A DNA stretch of 64,000 nt. It comes from Mesorhizobium sp. 113-3-3 (GTDB taxonomy: Bacteria > Pseudomonadota > Alphaproteobacteria > Rhizobiales > Rhizobiaceae). The stretch's first letter is position 1; every line of letters starts with the position of its first letter. The translations under genes were made by a program, and so were the position numbers. Location of the stretch: assembly GCF_016756495.1 (NCBI RefSeq), contig NZ_AP023243.1, forward strand, positions 4,902,501 to 4,966,500, read 5' to 3'. The notes beneath the pieces are model-generated. The model was not told the DNA's origin. It worked only from the letters and a program-made list of their open reading frames with translations, and made no database searches. This document shows, piece after piece, positions 53,454 through 62,971 of this stretch.

Positions 53454-54857
53454 ATGGCTAAATCGCGCGTCCAGTTCATCTGCCAGAATTGCGGGTCGGT
53501 GCATCAGCGCTGGGCCGGCAAATGCGATGCCTGCGGCGAGTGGAACACGCTGGTCGAGGAAGGCACGTCCGGCGGCATCGGCTCGGGTCCGGCCAACACG
53601 CGCAATGCCCGCAAGGGCCGTGCGGTGGTGCTGACCACGCTTTCGGGCGATATCGAGGACGCGCCGCGCATCATCTCGGGCATCGGCGAGCTCGACCGCG
53701 CCACCGGCGGCGGTTTCGTACGCGGCTCGGCACTTCTGGTCGGCGGCGATCCCGGCATCGGCAAATCGACGCTGCTCACCCAGGCCGCGGCCGCGCTGGC
53801 GTCGCGAGGTCACCGCATCGTCTATGTCTCAGGCGAAGAAGCCGTCGCGCAGATCAGACTGAGGGCGCAGCGGCTCGGCGTCGCCGACACGCCGGTGGAG
53901 CTGGCGGCCGAGACCAATGTCGAGGACATCCTTGCCACGATCGCCGACGGCAAGCGGCCGGACCTGGTCATTCTCGATTCCATCCAGACGCTGTGGACCG
54001 ACCTTGCCGATTCGGCGCCGGGCACCGTCACCCAGGTCCGCGCCTCCGCCCAGGCGATGATCCGCTATGCGAAATCGACGGGTGCGGCCATCGTCCTGGT
54101 CGGCCATGTCACCAAGGAAGGCCAGATCGCCGGCCCGCGCGTGGTCGAACACATGGTCGACGGCGTGCTCTATTTCGAGGGCGAAGGCGGCCATCATTAC
54201 CGCATCCTGCGCACGGTGAAGAACCGCTTCGGACCGACCGACGAGATCGGCGTCTTCGAAATGTCGGACAAGGGGCTGCGCGAAGTCTCCAACCCGTCGG
54301 AGCTGTTTCTCGGCGAGCGGCATGCGAAATCGCCGGGCGCCGCGGTTTTCGCCGGCATGGAAGGCACGCGGCCCGTTCTGGTCGAGATCCAGGCCCTTGT
54401 GGCGCAATCCTCGCTCGGCACACCGCGCCGGGCGGTGGTCGGCTGGGACGGCGCGCGACTATCGATGGTGCTGGCGGTGCTGGAGGCGCATTGCGGCGTT
54501 CGTTTCGGCCAGCACGACGTCTATCTCAACGTCGCCGGCGGCTACCGTATCAGCGAGCCGGCGGCCGATCTGGCAGTCGCCGCCGCACTGGTTTCCTCGC
54601 TCACCGGTCTTGCCCTTCCCGCCGATTGCGTCTATTTCGGCGAAATCAGCCTTTCGGGTGCTGTGAGGCCGGTTGCGCATGCGCAGCAACGCCTTAAGGA
54701 AGCCGAAAAGCTGGGTTTTGGTAGCGCGGTTCTGCCCTTGGGCAGCGAGGAACTTGCTGGGGGGATCGGGGCCGGCGCTTTCCAGCCTACCGAGCTTGCC
54801 GACCTCGTGGCACGCATAGCCGGCTCACGCCGAAGCCGCGTGGACGAAGAAGAGTGA
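53454..54857 (+). CDS. radA: DNA repair protein RadA
   Basis: The 467-residue branch-migration ATPase has an N-terminal C4 zinc finger (CQNCGS, CDACGEW) and RecA-like motor with GGDPGIGKST near 97. The RadA motif KNRFG is near 258 and the Lon-protease-like C-terminal domain (GGYRISEPAADLAVAAAL) follows. It processes recombination intermediates. It is 86 bases after dnaB. Confidence 0.96.
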   Translation: MAKSRVQFICQNCGSVHQRWAGKCDACGEWNTLVEEGTSGGIGSGPANTRNARKGRAVVLTTLSGDIEDAPRIISGIGELDRATGGGFVRGSALLVGGDPGIGKSTLLTQAAAALASRGHRIVYVSGEEAVAQIRLRAQRLGVADTPVELAAETNVEDILATIADGKRPDLVILDSIQTLWTDLADSAPGTVTQVRASAQAMIRYAKSTGAAIVLVGHVTKEGQIAGPRVVEHMVDGVLYFEGEGGHHYRILRTVKNRFGPTDEIGVFEMSDKGLREVSNPSELFLGERHAKSPGAAVFAGMEGTRPVLVEIQALVAQSSLGTPRRAVVGWDGARLSMVLAVLEAHCGVRFGQHDVYLNVAGGYRISEPAADLAVAAALVSSLTGLALPADCVYFGEISLSGAVRPVAHAQQRLKEAEKLGFGSAVLPLGSEELAGGIGAGAFQPTELADLVARIAGSRRSRVDEEE

Positions 54858-54904
54858 CGCGGCTCGCCGAGCCGTGAAAAAGAGATCGGAGTGGGGCCAA
54901 AGAC

Positions 54905-55573
54905 ATGCCGATTACGCTGCTTGACGGAATCCTGGTCGGCTTCACCCTGGTCTCGGCGATGCTCGCCATGGTTCGCGGCTTCTCGCGCGAGGTGTTGTCT
55001 GTCGTATCGTGGGCGGCGGCAGCGGCGGCGGCTTTCTTCTTCTACAAGCCGGTCCTGCCCTATCTGAAGCCCTATATCGAGAACGAGAAGGTCGCCATGG
55101 CGGCCTCGGCCGGCGTCGTCTTCATCATCGCGCTGATCGTCGTCTCGGTCATCACCATGAAGCTTGCCGACTGGATCATCGATTCGCGCATCGGCGCGCT
55201 CGACCGCACGCTTGGCTTCCTCTACGGCGCCGCGCGCGGCATCCTGGTCGTCGCGGTGGCGCTTTTGTTCTTCAACTGGCTGGCCGGCGCCAAGGCTCCG
55301 GCCTGGGTGACAGAGGCCAAGTCGCGGCCACTGCTGGAACAGATCGGCGCCAAGCTTGAAAGCCTGCTGCCGGCCGACACGGAAAACGCAATCCTCAAGA
55401 AGCTCAGCCCGAAAGCGGGCGCCGAGACTCCGGCTGCCCCGGATGCACCTGCGGCGGATGTGCCGGCAACAGGTGACGACGCCAACACGCCGGCCCCTGA
55501 CGACAATGACGCCGGCCCGGCGGACAACACCGCCAAGCCGGCACCGGCGGCACCCACGGCACCGGCAAACTGA
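54905..55573 (+). CDS. cvpA: CvpA-family membrane protein
   Basis: 222 residues. Four transmembrane helices in the first ~120 residues (ITLLDGILVGFTLVSAML, VLSVVSWAAAAAAAFFFY, MAASAGVVFIIALIVVSVI, ILVVAVALLFFNWL) match CvpA. The family is linked to envelope homeostasis and to purF by gene order. The last ~60 residues are a Pro/Ala/Asp-rich low-complexity tail not seen in E. coli CvpA. Confidence 0.92.
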   Translation: MPITLLDGILVGFTLVSAMLAMVRGFSREVLSVVSWAAAAAAAFFFYKPVLPYLKPYIENEKVAMAASAGVVFIIALIVVSVITMKLADWIIDSRIGALDRTLGFLYGAARGILVVAVALLFFNWLAGAKAPAWVTEAKSRPLLEQIGAKLESLLPADTENAILKKLSPKAGAETPAAPDAPAADVPATGDDANTPAPDDNDAGPADNTAKPAPAAPTAPAN

Positions 55574-55676
55574 CGCCGAAACGGGCGTCGGTTAAGGCGA
55601 TGGTGTGAAAGGCTGCACGGCGCGCGTTGCTTTCGACGCGAACCCGCATTATATGGCGATTTTAGCGGAGCTTAAG

Positions 55677-57146
55677 ATGGCAGACGCAGACGACGTGCTT
55701 TCCGCCGAGGCCGACGACCATTTCCACGACGAATGCGGTGTGTTCGGCATTTTCGGCCGGCAGGATGCCGCGGCCATCGTCACACTCGGCCTGCATGCAC
55801 TGCAGCACCGCGGCCAGGAAGCGGCCGGCATCGTTTCCTATGACGGCAGCCAGTTCCATGTCGAACGCCATGTCGGCCTGATCGGCGACACTTTCACGAA
55901 GCAGCGCGTGATCGACAGCCTGCAAGGCAACCGCGCCATCGGCCATACGCGCTACGCCACGACCGGCGGCGCCGGCATGCGCAACATCCAGCCCTTCTTC
56001 GCCGAACTCGCCGATGGCGGCTTTGCGGTCGCCCACAATGGCAATCTCACCAACGCCATGACGGTGCAGCGCGCGCTGCAGAAGCAGGGCGCGATCTTCT
56101 CGTCCACCTCCGACACCGAGACGCTCCTGCATCTGGTCGCGACCAGCAAGGAACGCGACCTCAACTCACGCTTTATCGACGCCGTGCGGCAGGTCGAAGG
56201 CGCCTTCTCACTGGTGGCGATGACGGCCAAGAAGATGATTGGCTGCCGCGATCCGCTTGGCATCCGCCCGCTGGTGCTGGGCGACCTCGACGGCGCCTGG
56301 ATCCTCGCTTCCGAGACCTGTGCGCTCGACATTATCGGCGCGCGTTTCGTGCGCGACCTGAAGCCCGGCGAGATGGTGGTCGTCACCTCCAAGGGCATTG
56401 AAAGCCTGTTCCCCTTCGAGCCACAGAAGACCCGCTTCTGCATCTTCGAATATGTCTATTTCGCCCGGCCGGATTCCTCGGTCGAAGGCCGCAACGTCTA
56501 CGAGGTGCGCAAGCGCATCGGCGCCGAGCTGGCGCAGGAGAACCCGGTCGAGGCCGACATCGTCGTGCCGGTGCCGGATTCCGGCACCCCGGCGGCAATC
56601 GGCTTCAGCCAGGCGGCGGGCATTCCGTTCGAGCTCGGCATCATCCGCAACCACTATGTCGGCCGCACCTTCATCCAGCCCGGCGATTCGATCCGCCACA
56701 TGGGCGTCAAGCTGAAGCACAACGCCAACCGCCGCATGATCGAGGGCAAGCGCGTGGTGCTGGTGGACGATTCGATCGTGCGCGGCACCACCAGCCAGAA
56801 GATCGTGCAGATGGTGCGCGATGCCGGCGCCAGGGAAGTGCATATGCGCATCGCCTCGCCGCCGACCAGCGCCTCGTGCTTCTACGGCGTCGACACGCCG
56901 GAAAAGTCGAAGCTTTTGGCGTCGCGCATGTCGGTGGAAGAGATGGCCGAATTCATCCGTGTCGATTCGCTCGGCTTCCTCTCCATCAACGGCCTCTACC
57001 GCGCCGTCGGCGAGGCCAGCCGCAACGACGAGCAACCGCAGTTCTGCGACGCCTGCTTCACCGGCCAATACCCGACCCGCCTGCTCGACTTCGAAGGCCA
57101 CGACAATGTGCGCACACTGTCGCTGCTGGCGAACAGTGGGGCGTAG
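55677..57146 (+). CDS. purF: Amidophosphoribosyltransferase
   Basis: About 489 residues. PurF commits PRPP to purine synthesis. A short propeptide ends before the catalytic Cys of CGVFGIFG, followed by the glutaminase segment LHALQHRGQEAAGIVSYDG. The PRTase motif VVLVDDSIVRGTTS is near 370. GGAG before ATG 55677 fixes the start; an earlier ATG at 55653 has no site. A Bacillus-type Fe-S Cys pattern is partly visible (SCFYGVDTP, CDACFTG). Confidence 0.95.
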   Translation: MADADDVLSAEADDHFHDECGVFGIFGRQDAAAIVTLGLHALQHRGQEAAGIVSYDGSQFHVERHVGLIGDTFTKQRVIDSLQGNRAIGHTRYATTGGAGMRNIQPFFAELADGGFAVAHNGNLTNAMTVQRALQKQGAIFSSTSDTETLLHLVATSKERDLNSRFIDAVRQVEGAFSLVAMTAKKMIGCRDPLGIRPLVLGDLDGAWILASETCALDIIGARFVRDLKPGEMVVVTSKGIESLFPFEPQKTRFCIFEYVYFARPDSSVEGRNVYEVRKRIGAELAQENPVEADIVVPVPDSGTPAAIGFSQAAGIPFELGIIRNHYVGRTFIQPGDSIRHMGVKLKHNANRRMIEGKRVVLVDDSIVRGTTSQKIVQMVRDAGAREVHMRIASPPTSASCFYGVDTPEKSKLLASRMSVEEMAEFIRVDSLGFLSINGLYRAVGEASRNDEQPQFCDACFTGQYPTRLLDFEGHDNVRTLSLLANSGA

Positions 57147-57148
57147 GC

Positions 57149-57250
57149 TAGAGCAGTTCACCGTTTCACGGAAAACGGCGAACCGCTCTAACTTTTTGTT
57201 TTGACACAATTCCGGGCGGAAAACCGCTTCACACTTTTCCTGGAATTGTT
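57149..57250. repeat. Two adjacent dispersed palindromes downstream of purF
   Basis: Hairpin one pairs AGAGCAGTTC with GAACCGCTCT (57150-57189) around CCGTTTcacGGAAAACGG. Hairpin two pairs ACAATTCC (57206) with GGAATTGT (57242-57249) around AAAACCGCTTCACACTTTT (57220-57238), the same core as the repeat at 11884. The T-rich link (ACTTTTTGTTTTG) lets the first hairpin work as the purF terminator. Confidence 0.65.
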
Positions 57251-57273
57251 CTGGACCTTACGGAAATTCTCGC

Positions 57274-58014
57274 ATGACCCTCGACCTTACCGGCCGCGTC
57301 GCGGTTGTCACCGGTGCCTCGCGCGGCATCGGCTATTTCATCGCCAGGGAATTGGCCGCCGCCCGTGCGCATGTCATCGCGGTTGCGCGCACGGTCGGCG
57401 GACTGGAAGAACTCGACGACCAGATCAAGGCGGCCGGCGGCCAGGCGACGCTGGTGCCGCTCGATCTCGCCGACATGGCCGGCATCGACCGGCTGGGCGG
57501 CGCCATCCATGAGCGCTGGGGCAAGCTCGACATCCTCGTCGCCAATGCCGGCGTGCTCGGCGTCATCTCGCCGATCGGCCATGTCGAGGCCAAAACCTTC
57601 GAGAAGGTGATGACCATCAACGTCACCTCGACCTGGCGGCTGATCCGCTCGGTCGACCCGCTGCTCAGGCTTTCCGATGCCGGCCGGGCCATTTTGCTCT
57701 CCTCCAACGCGGCGCACTCGGCACGCGCGTTCTGGGCGCCTTACGCCGCATCGAAGGCGGCGGTCGAAACCATGATGCGCTCCTGGGCGCATGAGACGCA
57801 AAGCCTGCCGCTGCGCGTCAATGCCGCCGATCCGGGCGCCACCCGCACCGCCATGCGAGCCCAGGCCGTGCCCGGCGAGGATCCGGAGACGCTGCCGCAC
57901 CCTTCCGAGATCGCCAAGCGCATCGTGCCGCTGGCCAGCCCGGAGTTGAAGGAGACCGGGCTGATCTTTCAGGCCAAGCACAACCGCTTCGTCGCCTACA
58001 GGCAGCCCGAATAG
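57274..58014 (+). CDS. SDR-family NAD(P)-dependent oxidoreductase
   Basis: A 246-residue classical SDR with TGASRGIGYFIARELAAARA near 13, ANAGVLG near 90, catalytic Ser in LLSSNAAHSARAFWAPYAASKAA and the YxxxK as YAASK near 155. NAADPGATRTAMR is the cofactor/substrate loop. The substrate is unknown; the arrangement purF-SDR is frequent in rhizobia. A dispersed repeat separates it from purF, so it is probably transcribed separately. Confidence 0.9.
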   Translation: MTLDLTGRVAVVTGASRGIGYFIARELAAARAHVIAVARTVGGLEELDDQIKAAGGQATLVPLDLADMAGIDRLGGAIHERWGKLDILVANAGVLGVISPIGHVEAKTFEKVMTINVTSTWRLIRSVDPLLRLSDAGRAILLSSNAAHSARAFWAPYAASKAAVETMMRSWAHETQSLPLRVNAADPGATRTAMRAQAVPGEDPETLPHPSEIAKRIVPLASPELKETGLIFQAKHNRFVAYRQPE

Positions 58015-58131
58015 CCTTGGTTTTGACGGCTCCCGGAACCGCCCGCGCATTCGGGTGGCCTCCGCCAGGGATTAAAACAGCCTCCGGCTACGTTCTTCGA
58101 ACGTAGGATATTGAAAAACCGGAGGATCGAT

Positions 58132-58773
58132 ATGCGCAGACTTCTTCTCGTTGCCGCCACCGCCTTTGTAGCCGCTCTTGGCGCGACATCAGGCGTAGCC
58201 GTCTCGCAAGATGCCAAGATGAGTTTTTTCGTCACCAGCGTCGGCTCCGGCAAGGGCGCCGATCTCGGCGGTCTGAAGGGCGCCGACGCGCATTGCGCTT
58301 CGCTGGCCGAAGCAGCCGGCGCCACCGGCAAGACCTGGCATGCCTATCTGTCGACCAGCGCCGAGGATGCCCGCGACCGTATCGGCAAGGGCCCCTGGTT
58401 CAACGCCAAGGGCGAGAAAATCGCCGACGATGTCGCCTCCTTGCACAGCGATGCCAACGGCATCACCAAGCAGACGGCACTGAACGAAAAGGGCGAAGTG
58501 GTCAATGGCCGCGGCGACACGCCGAACCGGCATGACATGCTGACCGGTTCGAAGCCGGACGGCACCAGGATCGCCGACCAGACCTGCGGCGACTGGACGA
58601 TGAGCGGCGCCGAAGGGGTGGCGATGATGGGTCATCACGACCGCACCGGGCTCGACGATTCAGCGGCGGCAAAGTCGTGGAACTCCTCGCATGCCTCACG
58701 CGGCGGCTGTAGCCAGGAAGCACTGAAAGGCACCGGCGGCGACGGGTTGTTCTACTGCTTTGCAACCAACTGA
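58132..58773 (+). CDS. Secreted lectin-fold-like protein
   Basis: A 213-residue precursor whose signal peptide ends near SGVAVS-QD. The mature domain has SFFVTSVGSGKGADLGGLKGADAHC, TWHAYLST, WTMSGAEGVAMMGHHDR, WNSSHASRGGCSQEALKGTGGDGLFYCF. This pattern, with paired Cys and a closing G-x-G-x-x-YCF strand, resembles the C-type-lectin/endostatin-like fold seen in DUF1554-type bacterial proteins. Ligand unknown. GGAGG precedes the ATG. A dyad CTACGTTC/GAACGTAG (58088-58106) lies just upstream and may be regulatory. Confidence 0.75.
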   Translation: MRRLLLVAATAFVAALGATSGVAVSQDAKMSFFVTSVGSGKGADLGGLKGADAHCASLAEAAGATGKTWHAYLSTSAEDARDRIGKGPWFNAKGEKIADDVASLHSDANGITKQTALNEKGEVVNGRGDTPNRHDMLTGSKPDGTRIADQTCGDWTMSGAEGVAMMGHHDRTGLDDSAAAKSWNSSHASRGGCSQEALKGTGGDGLFYCFATN

Positions 58774-58944
58774 GCAGCGTAGGCGCAAGCCCGTTCTCAG
58801 AGATCGGCACATCATCACGCGGCTGTGATCTGAGGGGGAAAAGCTGCGCGGCGGTCATGCTTTCGTCATTTCCCCGGAGTTGTTAGGATCGTAGCGACTC
58901 CCACAACAGCGAGAGCCCAAGCTGGGCAGAACAAGGAAACTCCC

Positions 58945-59163
58945 ATGGCTACGACCGCAGCATTGGTCTGGTATCTGGTAATCGCCGGCCCACAGGGCGG
59001 CATGGTGGTGCTGCCCAGTACCTTCGACAAGCGCGAACAGTGCACCGCCGCCATCACCGAATATCAGAAGCAGCCGACACCGACTGGCTGGTCGGTGCAG
59101 TGCGTGCCGAGCGCCTCGCCTTTCACTGACGAGGGCGATGCCGAAGAGCCGGCCGCGCAGTAA
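58945..59163 (+). CDS. Small conserved hypothetical protein
   Basis: 72 residues. An N-terminal hydrophobic strand (ALVWYLVIAGPQGGMVVLP), then FDKREQCTAAITEYQ and TGWSVQCVPSASP give two Cys that could pair. The tail is acidic. It resembles short rhizobial proteins of unknown role. Ribosome site AAGGAA lies 8-10 bases before the ATG. A 7-bp GGCCCGC/GCGGGCC hairpin at 59187-59205 may end its transcript. Confidence 0.65.
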   Translation: MATTAALVWYLVIAGPQGGMVVLPSTFDKREQCTAAITEYQKQPTPTGWSVQCVPSASPFTDEGDAEEPAAQ

Positions 59164-59213
59164 GGATTTGATATAGTGAGGCTCGCGGCCCGCTGGCTGC
59201 GGGCCTTGTGATT

Positions 59214-59720
59214 TCAGCGCCGGGCGCTCACCGTCAACTCCGGCTTGTGGTTGATGGTCTGGAACACCACGCAATAGCGCTCGGTCAGCTTCAGCAGGGA
59301 GTCGATGCGCTCCTGCGGCTCATCCGTATCGAGGCTGAAATTGAGCCGGATGGCGCGAAAGCCGACCGGCGCGTCCTTGGCGACACCGAGCGTGCCGCGA
59401 AAATCGAGATCGCCTTCGGCTTCTACCGTGGCAGCGCCGAGCTTGAACTCGAGCGCCGTCGCCACGGCCTTCAGCGTCACCCCGGCGCAGGCCACCAGGG
59501 CTTCCAGCAGCATGTCGCCGGAACAGAGCTCGAGTCCCGAGCCGCCGGTTGCCGGATGCAGGCCGGCGACGGCGATCGCCCTGCCCGTCTCGACCTTGCA
59601 GGCCACCGCCTGGTCGTCGATGGAGCCCTTGGCTCGAAGCGTGATCAACGCTTGCGAGGCGTCGTCGCGATAGGCCTGCTTCAGCGGCGCCTGCATGGCC
59701 TTCAGTTCGGTGGCGTCCAT
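59214..59720 (-). CDS. OsmC-family protein
   Basis: 168 residues. An OsmC/Ohr-like fold with a conserved Glu in the central helix (GGSGLELCSGDMLLEALVACAGVTL). The Cys in LVACAGVT is one of the two catalytic cysteines expected for peroxide reduction; the first is at ELCSGD. It may detoxify organic hydroperoxides, but many members of this subgroup are uncharacterised. It converges on the small hypothetical gene. Confidence 0.82.
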   Translation of the reverse strand: MDATELKAMQAPLKQAYRDDASQALITLRAKGSIDDQAVACKVETGRAIAVAGLHPATGGSGLELCSGDMLLEALVACAGVTLKAVATALEFKLGAATVEAEGDLDFRGTLGVAKDAPVGFRAIRLNFSLDTDEPQERIDSLLKLTERYCVVFQTINHKPELTVSARR

Positions 59721-59939
59721 TCGTTGCCTCTTTCGCTTTTGCGGCCAGCGAGTTGCATGGCTTTGTCAGATATAAGTGCCGATCACGTCCTGGAAGCAAG
59801 CTCGCAATCCCTGCCCCAACGCAAGCCCAGGGCTGGCGTAGCGCGGTCTCAGCTTTCGCCCGTATAGCTGGGAGTCGAGGCCTGATTTCCCAGAGCCTCA
59901 AGCTATTCCTGTTGCTTCCCGCACCTTTGGTCCGCGCCT

Positions 59940-60826
59940 ATGGCCGATGTCGCCATCCTCGAAACACGCGAAAGGGTTCTCGCCGGCATCCTGCTGACCG
60001 GCGCCGCCTATCTCTTGTTTTCGACGCAAGACGCTCGATCAAGCTGCTGGTTGCCGGCATGACGGTCTGGCAGATCATGTTCTTCCGCAGCATCACCATT
60101 CTGAGCGCCTGCGCGGCGATCGGTGGACGAAAACTGTTCGTCGACACGGTGCGCTCGCCGATCGTGCGGCCCATGCTGGTGCGCAGCGCTTTCACGCTTG
60201 CCGCCTGGCTCTGCTACTACAACGCCGCCCGCAGCCTGCAGCTTGCCGAACTGACCACCGTCTATTACGCGGCGCCGATCATCGTCACCGTGCTTTCGGT
60301 GTTCCTGCTCGGCGAAAAGGTGCCAATGTTGCGCTGGTTGGCGGTCCTGATCGGTTTTGCCGGCGTTTTCGTCGCTTGCGACCCGACCCATCTCGGCCTG
60401 TCCGTGCCGGTGCTGTTGGTGCTTGCGGCTGCGCTTTTGTGGGCCATCGCCATCGTGCTCCTGCGCAAGACGGCACTAGCCGAGCGCTCGATGATCCAGC
60501 TCGTCCTCAACAATTTCTATTTCCTCGTGTTTTCTGCGGTGCCGGCGCTGTTGTGGTGGCATACGCCTGATCCGACCCAGCTGCTGCTTCTCGCCAGCGT
60601 CGGCGCGCTTGGCGGCCTGGCGCAATATCTCCTCTTCGAAGGCATGAAGCGCTCGCCAGCATCGATCCTCGCCCCTCTCGAATACAGTTCGCTGCTGTGG
60701 GCGTTCGCGCTCGGCTTTGCGATCTGGGGCGACGTGCCGCGCCGCGAAGTGTTTCTCGGCGCCGCCCTGATCATCGCCGCGGGGCTGCTGATCGTCGGCA
60801 GCGAGCATTTCCGCAAGCGGCTGTGA
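59940..60826 (+). pseudogene. EamA-family DMT transporter, frameshifted near the N-terminus
   Basis: The ATG at 59940 starts MADVAILETRERVLAG, ILLTGAAYLLFSTQDA. After base 60034 one base appears to be missing (GACGC-TCGATC), and the protein continues in another frame as SIKLLVAGMTVWQIMFFRS to the stop at 60826. The rest has the normal two EamA repeats with LLGEKVPMLRWLAVLIGFAGV. Without the shift the product would be about 295 residues. It is either a recent pseudogene or a base-calling error. Confidence 0.72.
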
Positions 60827-60887
60827 TGGGGATGAGGCTCTTTGCTGACACTACGATGTCAGCACCTGACGGAGTAGGCTGCCCGGC

Positions 60888-61796
60888 ATGACTGACATCG
60901 CAGCCGCCACGACCGAAACCACCGAGCGCACGCTTGGCATCATCCTGGTGTCGTCATCGGCTGCCGTGTTCGGCCTGACCGGTGTCTTGACCAAGTCGAT
61001 CCATGCCGATCCGCTGACGATCACCTGCTGGCGCGGCTTCGTCGGCTCGATCCTGATCAGCCTTTATGTGCTTTGGCGCCGCCGCGGATCGGGCAATCGC
61101 GGCACGCTGCGGCTTGGCTGGCGCGGCTGGCTGCTGGCGATTGAGGGCGCACTGGCCAGCATCGCCTTCATCTCGGCGTTCAAATTCACCTACGTGGCCA
61201 ATGTCGCGGTCATCTATGCGACGTCACCCTTCATCGCCGCCGTGCTGGCCTGGGTGCTGGTGCGCGAGCCTTTCCGCCTGCAGACGATGCTCGCGGCCGC
61301 CGTGTCGCTGTGCGGTGTAGGCATCATGGTCTGGTCGGGCTTCGGCACAGGCAATCTGTTCGGCGACGGGCTGGCGCTGCTGATGACCGCGGGCTGCGCG
61401 CTCTACATGATCATGGTACGCGCCTTCCGTGACACGCCGGTGGTGTGGGCCGGCGCGGTTTCGGCCTTCCTGCTGTTCATTCTCGGCTGGTTCGTCACCG
61501 ATCCCCTGGCGGTTACACCAAAGGACGCCGTCCTGCTGGCCACTTTCGGCGCGTCCTTCGCGCTGGCTTCCATCCTGTGGACGGAGGGCGCACGGCTTAT
61601 CCCGGCGCCCGAATCCGGCCTGCTTGGCTCGGCGGAGGTGCCGTTCGCGATCCTGTTTGCCTTCCTGTTCCTGGCCGAGATACCGCCTGTCGCCAGCATG
61701 GTCGGCGGCGCCATCGTGCTGTGCGCCGTGTTCGCCCATGCCGGCCGCGACTGGCTGGCGGCCCGCTCGCAGCAGGCGGCGTCAAATATTTCTTAA
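60888..61796 (+). CDS. EamA-family DMT transporter
   Basis: An intact 302-residue transporter of ten hydrophobic helices. SAAVFGLTGVLTKSIHADPL is the first helix, FIAAVLAWVLVREPFRLQT ends repeat one, and FAFLFLAEIPPVASMVGGAIV ends repeat two. Substrate unknown. It lies 61 bases behind a frameshifted relative, so it may compensate for it. A strong terminator follows. Confidence 0.87.
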   Translation: MTDIAAATTETTERTLGIILVSSSAAVFGLTGVLTKSIHADPLTITCWRGFVGSILISLYVLWRRRGSGNRGTLRLGWRGWLLAIEGALASIAFISAFKFTYVANVAVIYATSPFIAAVLAWVLVREPFRLQTMLAAAVSLCGVGIMVWSGFGTGNLFGDGLALLMTAGCALYMIMVRAFRDTPVVWAGAVSAFLLFILGWFVTDPLAVTPKDAVLLATFGASFALASILWTEGARLIPAPESGLLGSAEVPFAILFAFLFLAEIPPVASMVGGAIVLCAVFAHAGRDWLAARSQQAASNIS

Positions 61797-61896
61797 AAAA
61801 GTGACACAGTCACGGAACCATCATCGGACTCAGACATTATTGGTACGACGGGCCACCCCCCTAGTCCCCCCAAACCCCTCGGCCCGTCCTACTCCC

Positions 61897-61922
61897 AAGC
61901 CGACCGCAAGGTCGGCTTTTTC
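61897..61922 (+). terminator. Rho-independent terminator of the DMT gene
   Basis: Arms AAGCCGACC (61897-61905) and GGTCGGCTT (61910-61918) have a GCAA tetraloop and are followed by TTTT. It ends the transcript 100 bases after the transporter stop. Confidence 0.85.
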
Positions 61923-61995
61923 TTTGCCAAATAGGCCCGACCGTCAGCTTCTCTTTCGCCTGTAAGCTGGAAACGAGGCTTCTCGCCCTGCCAGA

Positions 61996-62859
61996 TCAGC
62001 CAGGTGCCCCTGACAGGGCCAGATTGCCGCCAAGCAGCGCCGCCAGATCGCCCGCGGAAGCATCGGCGCCGGCGCGCAGCCGGATGGCGAATTCAGCGAC
62101 AGGCACATTTGGCAAGCCAAGCTCACGCGGCGCTTCGACAATGCCGGAATGAGCAAAGCGCGGCGTTCGCAAGGTCAGCGCGACGCCGGCATTCACCGCG
62201 GTGCGCAAGCCCGCGAGGCTGGCACTGCCGGCGGCGATGCGGTAGCGGCGGCCGGCGGCATCGAGCGCCGCCAGTGCCGCTTCTCGAAAACCGCAATAAG
62301 GATCGAGCAGCGCCAGCGGGAGTTCTTCCTGCCGGGAGGCCAGCCCTTTCTGGGAACACAGCCAGATCATCGGTTCGCGCAGAACGCCGACCTCGTCCGC
62401 CGCCGCGGTCTGGCGCATGACGATCGCCAGATCGAGGCCGCCGGCCTGCAGCGCCTGCGCCAGTTCGGCCGAGCGGCCGACCCGCAATTCGATCCTGACG
62501 CGCGGATGGCTGGTGGCGAAGGCGCGCAGCAGGTCCGGCAGACCGCTGTCGGCGAAATCCTGCGTCGTGCCGATCGCGACACGCCCGGCGGCCCGCGCCC
62601 CCTTCAAAGCCAGCCACGCCTCGCGATGGACGGCAAGTATGCGCCTGGCATGACCGACGAGGTCCTCGCCGGCTGGCGTCAGCCCACGCCCCCTGCCCTG
62701 CGGCGCCAGGAGCGGCTCGCCGACGATCTCCTCCAGCCGCTGCATCTGCGCGGTCACCGCTGACGGCGAACGGCCGACGCTCGACGCTGCCCGCGCCAGC
62801 GAACCACTGTCGACGAAAGCGAGGAAGGTTTTGAGCAGATCCGGATCGAGCGTTTCCAT
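61996..62859 (-). CDS. LysR-family transcriptional regulator
   Basis: 287 residues. The winged HTH is in the first ~60 (LLKTFLAFVDSGSLARAASS, VGRSPSAVTAQMQRLEEIVG) and a periplasmic-binding-protein-like effector domain follows. It is divergent from the tautomerase gene, the usual layout for a LysR protein regulating its neighbour; a 112-base spacer holds the shared promoter. The effector is unknown. Confidence 0.9.
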   Translation of the reverse strand: METLDPDLLKTFLAFVDSGSLARAASSVGRSPSAVTAQMQRLEEIVGEPLLAPQGRGRGLTPAGEDLVGHARRILAVHREAWLALKGARAAGRVAIGTTQDFADSGLPDLLRAFATSHPRVRIELRVGRSAELAQALQAGGLDLAIVMRQTAAADEVGVLREPMIWLCSQKGLASRQEELPLALLDPYCGFREAALAALDAAGRRYRIAAGSASLAGLRTAVNAGVALTLRTPRFAHSGIVEAPRELGLPNVPVAEFAIRLRAGADASAGDLAALLGGNLALSGAPG

Positions 62860-62971
62860 AGTTCGATGTTATCGAATCTTCAGTTGAAAACAATTCGATT
62901 TTTTTGATTCAAAGATGATGACATGGTCTGTCCAACGGCGATGAGACGCCGCTCAACCCAGGAGACGAAAA

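Noticed and set aside
58088..58106. CTACGTTC/GAACGTAG hairpin as a riboswitch
   Set aside because: A single short stem without conserved riboswitch core; at most an operator or leader hairpin, mentioned under the downstream gene.
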